The translations under genes were made by a program, and so were the position numbers. A stretch of DNA of 64,000 bases from Prochlorococcus sp. AG-388-A04. GTDB taxonomy: Bacteria > Cyanobacteriota > Cyanobacteriia > PCC-6307 > Cyanobiaceae. Location: contig QCGL01000005.1 of the NCBI GenBank assembly GCA_003279935.1, positions 1 through 64,000 on the forward strand, read 5' to 3'. Of the stretch, positions 45,600 through 52,105 are shown piece by piece (position 1 is the stretch's first letter; every line of letters begins with the position of its first letter). Under the pieces are notes generated by a model. The model was not told the DNA's origin, ran no database searches, and saw only the letters and a program-made list of their open reading frames with translations.

Positions 45600-45715
45600 T
45601 GAATATTTCTCCCCACTTATTAATAGATGTTGGAATACTAAGTAGTGCATTGACTATAACTCTGGTATTGAGAGCTAAAGGTAACGCAGCAAGAAAAGAG
45701 CGAGAAACAAAATGA
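45599..45715 (+). CDS. 38-residue single-span membrane microprotein
   Basis: It starts inside the previous stop (one-base overlap). The protein has a hydrophobic span (LLIDVGILSSALTITLVL) and a strongly basic tail (RAKGNAARKERETK). It aligns by eye with the 37-residue protein at 376-489, including H-x3-DV before the span. It overlaps the next gene by 4 bases (ATGA), so translation is very probably coupled. Confidence 0.6.
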   Translation: MNISPHLLIDVGILSSALTITLVLRAKGNAARKERETK

Positions 45716-45852
45716 TTACTAAAAAAGAGGAAACAGAATACGAAAAACCTAAATTATTTAGGTTTTGGGATTTTCTAATCTATGGAAGTTTTTTTGCTAT
45801 TGGTGCTTTCTTAGTTTATTTATATTCGGCTTATATCTTTATAAATAAATAA
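45712..45852 (+). CDS. 46-residue single-span membrane microprotein
   Basis: The ATG at 45712 overlaps the previous stop by 4 bases. The N-terminal half is charged (ITKKEETEYEKPKLFRF), and the C-terminal half is one hydrophobic span (DFLIYGSFFAIGAFLVYLYS) ending INK. Its TAA overlaps the next ATG by one base (TAATG). No family is recognised. Confidence 0.6.
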   Translation: MITKKEETEYEKPKLFRFWDFLIYGSFFAIGAFLVYLYSAYIFINK

Positions 45853-46088
45853 TGGAACATTGGCTGATAAATTCCAATAGATCAGAAGTTAAGAGATTTA
45901 TAAAGAATGATAAGAGTATTGATGAAGTATTCGAGTATATGTTCATTGATTCTGGAAAAATAGTTGGAGTATTAGGGAATAAACCTCCAGTAATAACTGC
46001 AACAGTTTCTGTAGATATAGATTTAGCTAGAGAAATTTATGAAAGATTACTTTCTAAAGGTTGGCGAAAAACAAAAGTAGTTTGGTAA
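45852..46088 (+). CDS. DUF1651-like small protein
   Basis: The 78-residue protein begins EHWLINSNRSEVKRFIKND and ends DLAREIYERLLSKGWRKTKVVW. The N-terminal W-LI-x-SNRS and C-terminal GW signatures match the picocyanobacterial DUF1651 family as I remember it. It is the last gene of the coupled chain 45540-46088. The protein at 47751-47999 has the same C-terminal pattern (ARKEYKQLLEDGWMKT) and looks like a diverged paralogue. The function is unknown. Confidence 0.6.
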   Translation: MEHWLINSNRSEVKRFIKNDKSIDEVFEYMFIDSGKIVGVLGNKPPVITATVSVDIDLAREIYERLLSKGWRKTKVVW

Positions 46089-46240
46089 TAAATAATCATC
46101 TATATTTTTGATAATTATTTTTTAAAGTGTGAGTCAATAGATTTGTGATTTGAACTTTGTACGGGTTAAGGAACGACAATGTTCGGGAGTAGGCACGTAT
46201 AAATACTTAGTGAATAATTAAGACTTCCTAGAGTAATTGC

Positions 46241-46284
46241 ATGGTTGTCATGAGACTGCCGCGGAAGCTGCAGAAATCAACCAT
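46241..46284 (+). other. Hairpin upstream of the 46307 gene
   Basis: ATGGTTG (46241-46247) pairs with CAACCAT (46278-46284). The enclosed 30 bases include a GC-rich core (CTGCCGCGGAAGCTGCAG) that can fold further. It ends 22 bases before the ATG and is followed by ACTTTTTAT. It could be a leader structure, a processed RNA end or a weak terminator. Confidence 0.4.
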
Positions 46285-46306
46285 ACTTTTTATACAAGGA
46301 ATTTAT

Positions 46307-46456
46307 ATGACCGACCCAATTCTCTATCTTTCAATGATTTTAGGACTTACTGGAGTGTACGTTTTAATTTCTTCTTTTGGCGATGATGACGATGATAGTA
46401 ATGATGATGGTGAAAGAAATATCTATAATCTTGAATATGTAAAAGTAGTAAGGTAG
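46307..46456 (+). CDS. Small membrane protein with acidic tail
   Basis: From ATG 46307, with AAGGA seven bases upstream, 49 residues are encoded: a span (PILYLSMILGLTGVYVLISS), then FGDDDDDSNDDGE and a mixed end. A longer frame from 46241 is rejected because it covers the hairpin and adds an unrelated basic stretch. The design parallels the protein at 24041-24202. Confidence 0.6.
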   Translation: MTDPILYLSMILGLTGVYVLISSFGDDDDDSNDDGERNIYNLEYVKVVR

Positions 46457-46629
46457 ATAGTATCTATTAAATAATTGATTCATTAACTAAGTGATATCTT
46501 TTTGATCATTGATCTGACATAATCAGCGAGGAAGAGTTAGTAATATTTAGGAATTTTTGCTCTCACGGCTAGAAAAACCTGATGTTAGTATTAATTTACG
46601 TTCATCCTAGTAATATCTGGACGCATGAC

Positions 46630-46655
46630 ATGGAAATAGGGAACGGGATTTCCAT
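46630..46655 (+). other. Perfect hairpin upstream of the 46670 gene
   Basis: ATGGAAAT (46630-46637) pairs perfectly with ATTTCCAT (46648-46655) around the purine-rich loop AGGGAACGGG. It ends 14 bases before the ATG and just upstream of the ribosome-binding site AAAGG. The exposed loop resembles an anti-Shine-Dalgarno target, which suggests translational control. Confidence 0.45.
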
Positions 46656-46669
46656 TAACTGCAAAGGTC

Positions 46670-46834
46670 ATGAATAACCTCGTACTCATTAGAGAGAAAA
46701 TCAAAAGAGCGGAAAGGCTAAACAAAGCCCAGCTTCTTGCTACAAAAAATGGAGAGATTACTCCTTATAATCATTCTGTTTTTGAGCTAAGACAAAAGCA
46801 AGCTCGTAAAGATATGGAAGCATTAAATTCTTAA
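46670..46834 (+). CDS. Hypothetical 54-residue basic protein
   Basis: From ATG 46670, four bases after AAAGG, it encodes MNNLVLIREKIKRAERLNKA and then KNGEITPYNHSVFELRQKQARKDMEALNS. It is helical and basic. It has a leader hairpin and is followed by a good terminator (46864-46890), so it is a self-contained transcription unit. No family is recognised. Confidence 0.65.
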   Translation: MNNLVLIREKIKRAERLNKAQLLATKNGEITPYNHSVFELRQKQARKDMEALNS

Positions 46835-46863
46835 CTTGAATTTAATTTCTTACATTCGACTGA

Positions 46864-46890
46864 GAGGGTTTTAATAACCCCCTTTTTTTT
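46864..46890 (+). terminator. Rho-independent terminator
   Basis: GGGTT (46866-46870) pairs with AACCC (46876-46880) around TTAAT and is followed by CC and eight T residues. It ends the transcript of the 46670 gene. Confidence 0.75.
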
Positions 46891-46951
46891 AGGAAAGTTT
46901 TTTGATAATAAAGTAAATATTGAAACACTAATCACTTGCACCGTTTTTTCT

Positions 46952-47038
46952 ATGAAAATTAATTCTAGAAAATTACAATTAATAAGAGAAGAATCATATG
47001 GTTGCTATCCTTATTGGCAGATGGCAATTAAGAACTAA
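46952..47038 (+). CDS. 28-residue microprotein coupled to the next gene
   Basis: ATG 46952 encodes MKINSRKLQLIREESYGCYP plus eight more residues. Its TAA shares one base with the next ATG (TAATG), the same stop-start coupling seen at 45540-46088. Tyrosine/tryptophan-rich end. It may serve mainly as an upstream reading frame. Confidence 0.4.
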   Translation: MKINSRKLQLIREESYGCYPYWQMAIKN

Positions 47039-47187
47039 TGAAGGAATTACAAGAAAACACTATTGATCAAATAAGAACTCTTTTGAGGTATTTGATTGAA
47101 ACGGATTTATTAAAAAATAAGGATATTCTTATGTGTTTAGATGTAATAGCTAGAGAGTATGGCGGAGAAGTCGTAGATAAAAACTAA
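47038..47187 (+). CDS. Hypothetical 49-residue helical protein
   Basis: It starts at 47038 inside the preceding stop and encodes a helical, acidic protein (KELQENTIDQIRTLLRYLIE, then ILMCLDVIAREYGGEVV). It is soluble, with no recognised family. Confidence 0.5.
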   Translation: MKELQENTIDQIRTLLRYLIETDLLKNKDILMCLDVIAREYGGEVVDKN

Positions 47188-47438
47188 ATATTAATATCCG
47201 ATTTTATTTTTTGGATCAGTTATGAAAATTATAAGATTAAGAACTAGATTGGCAGGAAAATTAAGTGGCTTTAGAAGAAGTAAAACCATTCCCTGAGTTA
47301 CATTAAAATCCATACCTTTTCGGGTCATTTTTGTATGATCCCTAAGACTATAGATTGCATCAAGTTGTTCTTATTAAAACTATAGATTTAGATTATGTTT
47401 GTATTACATAATGCAATAAAATATTAGTTATGTTCGTT

Positions 47439-47510
47439 GCCGATATAGCTCAGCGGTAGAGCAACTGTCTCGTAAACAGTAGGTCATCGGTTCAATTCCG
47501 ATTATCGGCA
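47439..47510 (+). tRNA. tRNA-Thr (CGT)
   Basis: A complete cloverleaf with a 7-bp acceptor stem (GCCGATA with TATCGGC), D-arm AGCTCAGCGGTAGAGC, anticodon loop CTCGTAA on the stem ACTGT/ACAGT, and T-arm loop TTCAATT. A73 is present and CCA is not encoded. It lies within the small-gene region. Confidence 0.95.
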
Positions 47511-47750
47511 TTTAATTTTCAAGTATGAGTAGTAGAAATTAGATATAAAATAATACTTAATTAGCTTTTTTATTTAGGGTTAATTTTTAAAAGCTGAATC
47601 TTTTATCATCAATACGAGAAATAAAAAACAATCCATAAACGGAAATGGTCTAATAACATTTAGAGTTACTTAAACTCAATCAATTTTAGGAACTTATGTT
47701 GTTAAAATTGCCAATTTTTGAGTAATGCAATTAGGATTTAAAGAATTTTT

Positions 47751-47999
47751 TTAAAAATACCTTTTAAATATACTGGTCTTCATCCATCCGTCCTCCAATA
47801 ACTGCTTATATTCCTTTCTTGCCTCTTCAATGGATTCTACTCTTGAACCTTTGATAACTGGTTTACTTGATCTTTTATATACACAAGCATATTTAATCTC
47901 CATTGCATTAATAGTTGGAGAAGGTTTACTAACATCCTCGAATGGTTTAAATATTTTTATTCGATCTCTTCTCTTATTTATTAAAGTAAATTCTTCCAT
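47751..47999 (-). CDS. DUF1651-like small protein
   Basis: The 82-residue protein (MEEFTLINKRRDRIKIFKPF at the start, SIEEARKEYKQLLEDGWMKT near the end) shows the same overall plan as the protein at 45852-46088: N-terminal strand with LI, then a C-terminal helix ending in GW-x-KT. It is probably a diverged family member. It lies between the two tRNAs. An opposite-strand frame over the same bases is judged a shadow. Confidence 0.55.
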   Translation of the reverse strand: MEEFTLINKRRDRIKIFKPFEDVSKPSPTINAMEIKYACVYKRSSKPVIKGSRVESIEEARKEYKQLLEDGWMKTSIFKRYF

Positions 48000-48242
48000 A
48001 TATAGTTTACGACAATTAGGCTTCTTGATTTTTTATAGCGATAGATTTTCAATGTGGCAACACAGGTCTAGGATAAGAATCTTAAGATCATCTGAAAAAT
48101 GTTTTTATCTCGTTCTCTTGCAATAAGTGAGTTCTTTTTTATACTCAATCCGTACAATTTAGTTCCTCTTACCGCACACATAAAACTCAAGTTAAACTAA
48201 CCAAATTGATTAGAACATAGATATTAATAAAAGGTAAGTACA

Positions 48243-48427
48243 ATGAAACTAAAATCCAGATTTAGTATTCAAGACAAGAATTTTAGAGATCTTGATAATT
48301 TGGATGAATATTTAACTCTTGCTGACCTAATGAAAGAGCAGGTATTTCAACCGATTTAGCTGATTACTGGGATAAGGAATATGAATTAAATACATCCGAC
48401 CCTCATTGCTTAGAATATGACGATTAG
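48243..48427 (+). pseudogene. Frame-broken CP12-like gene
   Basis: ATG 48243 opens 38 codons (MKLKSRFSIQDKNFRDLDNL, then DEYLTLADLMKEQ) ending at 48359. Another reading frame, open from 48326, continues as DLADYWDKEYELNTSDPHCL and EYDD, ending at 48427. Read through a shift near 48335, the product would be about 60 residues with an end resembling the CP12 C-terminus (C-x-ECLVYDD type). CP12 regulates GAPDH/PRK in the Calvin cycle. The first CP12 cysteine of that pair is not seen, so the family call is weak. It may be a true pseudogene, a programmed shift or a base-call error. Confidence 0.4.
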
Positions 48428-48544
48428 CCTAACAGTGATTTATTACTAATCTCATTTCATGTCAATCTATTTAGTATTTTCTACTTATTGAAACTAATAA
48501 ATTTTCTAACTAGACTTTTAAAAATTATAAATTTGGGGAAATTT

Positions 48545-48688
48545 ATGAGTGGAGATTATGAGACATTAGAAATCAATCAACCTAAGATTTCTTATTTTAA
48601 AAAAAGATCAGAAGACAATTCTTTATGGTTAGATGAAATGATTAATAAGATTGAAGATATGAAGAACAACATATTTGATGCTGCTTAA
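48545..48688 (+). CDS. Hypothetical 47-residue acidic protein
   Basis: The ATG at 48545 is preceded by GGGGAAATTT, a fair ribosome-binding site. It encodes MSGDYETLEINQPKISYFKK, then SLWLDEMINKIEDMKNNIFDAA with a C-terminal amphipathic helix. A TTG start at 48488 would add a hydrophobic stretch but lacks a binding site. No family is recognised. Confidence 0.55.
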   Translation: MSGDYETLEINQPKISYFKKRSEDNSLWLDEMINKIEDMKNNIFDAA

Positions 48689-48797
48689 TATGACGAATAA
48701 AGGCTAATACCTTTTCATATCTTTTATTTTTCTTCAAATGAATGTAAGAATAAATCTATGATTAAAAATTTTAATATCAAAAAATTCAAAATAAAAA

Positions 48798-48871
48798 TGT
48801 CAATGGGCGGATTTGAACCGCCGACCGCGACGATATGAATGTCGTGCTCTAACCAACTGAGCTACATTGAC
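48798..48871 (-). tRNA. tRNA with CAT anticodon (elongator Met or Ile2)
   Basis: A 7-bp acceptor (GTCAATG with CATTGAC), D-arm AGCTCAGTTGGTTAGAGC, anticodon loop TTCATAT and T-arm GGCGG/CCGCC are all present. The anticodon CAT may read Met or, if lysidine-modified, Ile AUA. Position 31-39 is an A-C mismatch, leaving only four pairs in the anticodon stem. CCA is not encoded. The D-arm is like elongator tRNA-Met. Confidence 0.88.
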
Positions 48872-49386
48872 GTGAATTATATCTTACTATTTTATTGCAT
48901 TATTGAGCAATTATTTAATTAATTTCGACTGAATCAAAATGTATATTTTTCAATTATTTTTTTATCCATCATTGATATTTCTTTAAATATACGTCCATAT
49001 CATTTCTAATATTATTCTCTGTTTTACATTGTTTAGATGTTTCCATTCTTTGTCTGCAGCTTATCCTTTAGCCCATCTATAACCTAAATAAATACTGTTA
49101 TCTGGGTAGTGTTTTCGTACTCTCTCAGTTTATCTCAGGTTCAGAAGTAATCTAATCTTGAATATGTCTTATATTCCTTTCATTTAACAATCCACCAATT
49201 TTTGTCTTATTTACGAAAAATTCTTAAATAAGTATGTCTGTTATTAAGATTCCATTGAATTGTATTATTTAATTAGCACATTATTATTGGCTTAGATTTC
49301 TCAGGTAATAATTTATGATATTGATGAAATTAATCTAGTAAATGATATTGGTCTATCCAACCTGAAAAGTTCAAGCATGAGTTGCC
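48872..49386. other. Gene-free AT-rich stretch
   Basis: Between the CAT tRNA and trmL, 515 bases hold no frame with a plausible start, composition or length on either strand, and no strong hairpin that I can see. Decayed sequence at the edge of the small-gene region is the simplest reading. Confidence 0.5.
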
Positions 49387-49869
49387 TTAATTTGCATTTT
49401 TAGAATTTATTTGTTTATAAGCTTCATATATAGCTATTCCACACGCTACTGATAAATTTAGACTCCTTACACCTTTGGGATCATTATTCGATAACTCTAC
49501 CTTGGGCATAAATATTGATATTAATGAACTACTAGCGCTAATAATATTATTAGGTAATCCAGTGTCCTCCCTTCCAAATAATAATATATCGTCTTCGTGA
49601 AACCTAAAGTCTTTCAAGTAAACCCCGTTTTTTTTGCTAAAGGCAATAATCCTTTTATTTTTTTTTGAATCTTTAAAGTTATTAAAGTTAGGATAATTTT
49701 TTAATTTCACTAACGGCCAATAATCAAGACCAGCTCTTTTTAAATATTTATCTTCTAATTTAAAACCTAAAGGCTCGATTAAATTTAGTGTGATATCAAA
49801 AGCAGCACAAGTTCTGGCAATACTTCCTGTATTTTGAGGAATCCTTGGTTCAAAAAGTGATATTTCCAA
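49387..49869 (-). CDS. trmL: tRNA (cytidine/uridine-34-2'-O)-methyltransferase
   Basis: The 160-residue SPOUT enzyme has IPQNTGSIARTCAAFDITLNLIEPLGF at the N-terminus. The knot motifs follow: ILLFGREDTGLPNNII and RSLNLSVACGIAIYEAYKQ. This minimal length without extra domains is that of TrmL (YibK), which methylates the wobble ribose of tRNA-Leu. It is the last gene of a minus-strand run after cobU, 3 bases from it. Confidence 0.92.
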   Translation of the reverse strand: MEISLFEPRIPQNTGSIARTCAAFDITLNLIEPLGFKLEDKYLKRAGLDYWPLVKLKNYPNFNNFKDSKKNKRIIAFSKKNGVYLKDFRFHEDDILLFGREDTGLPNNIISASSSLISIFMPKVELSNNDPKGVRSLNLSVACGIAIYEAYKQINSKNAN

Positions 49870-49872
49870 TTT

Positions 49873-50421
49873 CTAAATAGGTATTTCAATACTTATGTTA
49901 TCTAGTTTTATAGCTCTACCATTCAAAGTAAGCCAATTCTCTAGAGAAATCCTAGTAATTCTTTTTTGAAGATCTCCAAGCCTCTCTATATATTTATTAC
50001 CAATTTCATATTCTGAAACTAGACTCCAGCCTACTTGCTCTCCAACAATTAATGTTGTTTTAACCCTCATTACTAAAAGATCTAAAAGTGAATTAATCAT
50101 TTTTTCCCATTCCTCATCATTTTTATTGATGCTCTCCATTATAAAACCGCCAATAGAATCAATCAGTATTGGACCATTTTCATTTTTTAATGTATGAATT
50201 AGGTTATTTGTCTCAACTAATCCCCACTCTTTTGGCCTTCGTTTACGATGATTAATGATCTTTTTTTGCCAATTAATATCTTCGGGTCTTGATTCAGATA
50301 ATGCTATGTATGTTACTTTACTAATTTTTTTACCCAAATATTCTGCAAATTCGCTCTTCCCACTTTTTGTACCACCGGTAATAAATATGATATTAGACGA
50401 AATATTATCCTTGACTTCCAT
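49873..50421 (-). CDS. cobU: Adenosylcobinamide kinase / guanylyltransferase
   Basis: The 182-residue bifunctional enzyme activates adenosylcobinamide for nucleotide-loop assembly of the corrinoid cofactor. Motifs: Walker A IFITGGTKSGKSEFAE, TYIALSESRPEDINWQKKIINHRKRRP with the guanylylated-histidine region, ILIDSIGGFIMES, and VGEQVGWSLVSEYEIGNKY. Its product, B12-type cofactor, is needed by MetH at the right end of the window. Confidence 0.92.
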   Translation of the reverse strand: MEVKDNISSNIIFITGGTKSGKSEFAEYLGKKISKVTYIALSESRPEDINWQKKIINHRKRRPKEWGLVETNNLIHTLKNENGPILIDSIGGFIMESINKNDEEWEKMINSLLDLLVMRVKTTLIVGEQVGWSLVSEYEIGNKYIERLGDLQKRITRISLENWLTLNGRAIKLDNISIEIPI

Positions 50422-50429
50422 AAAAAAAG

Positions 50430-50744
50430 TTATTTAGAGAAATACCACCATGTTGCAAGTGGTATTAATGTGGCCGCTACTAATAAGCCAATAACAATAT
50501 AAATTGATGTTGATGAACTCTCGGCGTCAACATCCCTCATAGCATTAAAATTTGGATCTACCACTGGGTTATCAATAGAAGAAGGCTGACTTTTTTCGTA
50601 ATTAATAATTGTTTTTTGCTGACCAACTATAAACAGATCACCAATGTTATTAAAACTTTCTGCATAAGTACTTATTGGTAGTGCAATGAAAAGAAAACCT
50701 ATTATTACAATTGAAAAAAAAGGTTTATAAATAATGTTTTTCAT
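50430..50744 (-). CDS. Exported or membrane-anchored hypothetical protein
   Basis: The 104-residue protein has a signal-like N-terminus (FFSIVIIGFLFIALPISTYA), a polar middle of about 50 residues, and a C-terminal span (IYIVIGLLVAATLIPLATWW). It probably spans the membrane with the middle outside the cytoplasm. It precedes cobU by 8 bases on the same strand. No family is recognised. Confidence 0.6.
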   Translation of the reverse strand: MKNIIYKPFFSIVIIGFLFIALPISTYAESFNNIGDLFIVGQQKTIINYEKSQPSSIDNPVVDPNFNAMRDVDAESSSTSIYIVIGLLVAATLIPLATWWYFSK

Positions 50745-50855
50745 TTTAGTTTTAAATCAATTATATAATAATAAACTATAAGCCTGAATTTCTTTGATAT
50801 AAAAATCAAATATAATTATTAGAATTAATTTTTTTTATTTACTAAATTATATTTT

Positions 50856-51482
50856 ATGTATTTTAATGGTAAAACGTTAATCATTATTGGTTCTATTCTT
50901 TTTTTCTTTCAATTAGGGAATTTTTTTTCAATAGATTCAATTTCCCCAGCATTAGAAAGAGCACAAGTATTATCAGCAATATCATCTGTAATTATTGTAT
51001 TAATAGGTTTTTTATTTAAGCAATTTAATCCAAACTTAGGAGATAAAGTTGAATTAAAAGGTGAAAATAAATTTATATTCGAGCCTGATATACCTAGGGA
51101 TATTCTAGATGAATTGGCATGGGGCACAGAAGCAATATTAACTTCAACAGCCGCGGCTACAGTATTAATTCATAATGATGGTAAAAACATCTTAAAAAGA
51201 GGTATCACAACGAATAATGTTTTTAAACCTGGTGAAACTTGCAATAGATCTTTAAAAGATATGAAATTAATTTCATTAGCAAACACTAAATTTTATCCAG
51301 GAAGAGATGAATTTTTCAGTTTTTGCCCAAACGTACCTTCCATTTTAATAATTCCAATAAATAGTAAATCCTTCATTTTAATAGGAGGATGGAGTTATAG
51401 ATGTTTTACTAAGTCAGATGAAAAATGGATTAATAATTGGTCTAAAAAAGTAAATAATATATTTATAAAAAATAGTTTTTAA
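50856..51482 (+). CDS. Cofactor assembly of complex C subunit B family protein
   Basis: The 208-residue protein has two N-terminal spans (about 8-23 and 41-53) and a soluble domain with ILDELAWGTEAILTSTAAATVLI, FYPGRDEFFSFCPNVPSILIIPI and WSYRCFTKSDEKWI. This is the plan of CCB2/CCB4-related proteins (DUF2930), which help attach heme ci to cytochrome b6. It starts at ATG 50856 and overlaps lptC by 4 bases at the 3' ends. Confidence 0.72.
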   Translation: MYFNGKTLIIIGSILFFFQLGNFFSIDSISPALERAQVLSAISSVIIVLIGFLFKQFNPNLGDKVELKGENKFIFEPDIPRDILDELAWGTEAILTSTAAATVLIHNDGKNILKRGITTNNVFKPGETCNRSLKDMKLISLANTKFYPGRDEFFSFCPNVPSILIIPINSKSFILIGGWSYRCFTKSDEKWINNWSKKVNNIFIKNSF

Positions 51483-52105
51483 AAATATATTTTAGAACGA
51501 ACTCTTTCTTCTTTTGAATTGAACTTTACAGATTTATTCTCAATATTATAATAAGCATTCTCAGAGTTAATTTCATATCCACTATCTTTCATATTGTCTT
51601 TAAATTTATATTTTACAGGATTAAAAAATTCAATAATATTTGTACTTTTTTTTAAAATTGCTTTATTTGAGCTTAATGTTACAAGACTATTTTCAAATTT
51701 AACATTTCCTATTAATAAATATTCAGAATTTTTAATATTCCAGGTGAAACTATTAGCTGTTAATTTATCACCTTGTTGAATAATAGTTTTGACTGATACA
51801 TTACCATCTAATTCTAATAATTTATTATTATTAGATAATTTTGAATTGTCTGAATTTATTATATATTCAAGATTATTATCTTTAAATAAATTTATTGTTG
51901 TTTCTTTAAGATCAAATATATTTCTCTCTTTATCATAGTTAGAATAGGGACTTTTAATTGAAATTAATTTTTCTCCCTCTTTAGAGAATATATTCATATT
52001 CAAACTATTAATGCTTTGACTTAAATATTTCTCATCTGATTGCTTATTCTTACATCCAATTATTATTAGTGGTAATACCAGTAAAAGTTTATACAATCTA
52101 TTCAT
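51479..52105 (-). CDS. lptC: LptC-like lipopolysaccharide transport protein
   Basis: The 208-residue lipoprotein-like product has a signal with lipobox LPLIIIGCKNK (C18). A beta-jellyroll pattern follows: SINSLNMNIFSKEGEKLISIK, LDGNVSVKTIIQQGDKLTANSFTW, and repeated strands ending in the ENAYYNIENKSVKF motif. LptC links the inner-membrane LptBFG extractor to LptA. The lipidation cysteine is unusual against proteobacterial LptC, which has a membrane helix. It overlaps metG by 8 bases. Confidence 0.8.
   Translation of the reverse strand: MNRLYKLLLVLPLIIIGCKNKQSDEKYLSQSINSLNMNIFSKEGEKLISIKSPYSNYDKERNIFDLKETTINLFKDNNLEYIINSDNSKLSNNNKLLELDGNVSVKTIIQQGDKLTANSFTWNIKNSEYLLIGNVKFENSLVTLSSNKAILKKSTNIIEFFNPVKYKFKDNMKDSGYEINSENAYYNIENKSVKFNSKEERVRSKIYF

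Noticed and set aside
46241..46306. Extended N-terminus of the 46307 protein
   Set aside because: It lies over the leader hairpin, while a good ribosome-binding site and ATG at 46307 give a natural small membrane protein.
47222..47296. 24-codon basic frame after the 47038 gene
   Set aside because: Short and arginine/lysine-rich without context. Could be real but not supportable.
47830..48126. 98-codon plus-strand frame
   Set aside because: It lies opposite the DUF1651-like gene at 47751-47999 and mirrors its codons. The minus-strand product has a family-like pattern, this one does not.
42201..49386. Prophage or integrase-bearing mobile element
   Set aside because: Despite tRNAs and tiny genes, no integrase, transposase, structural phage gene or matching attachment repeats could be seen.
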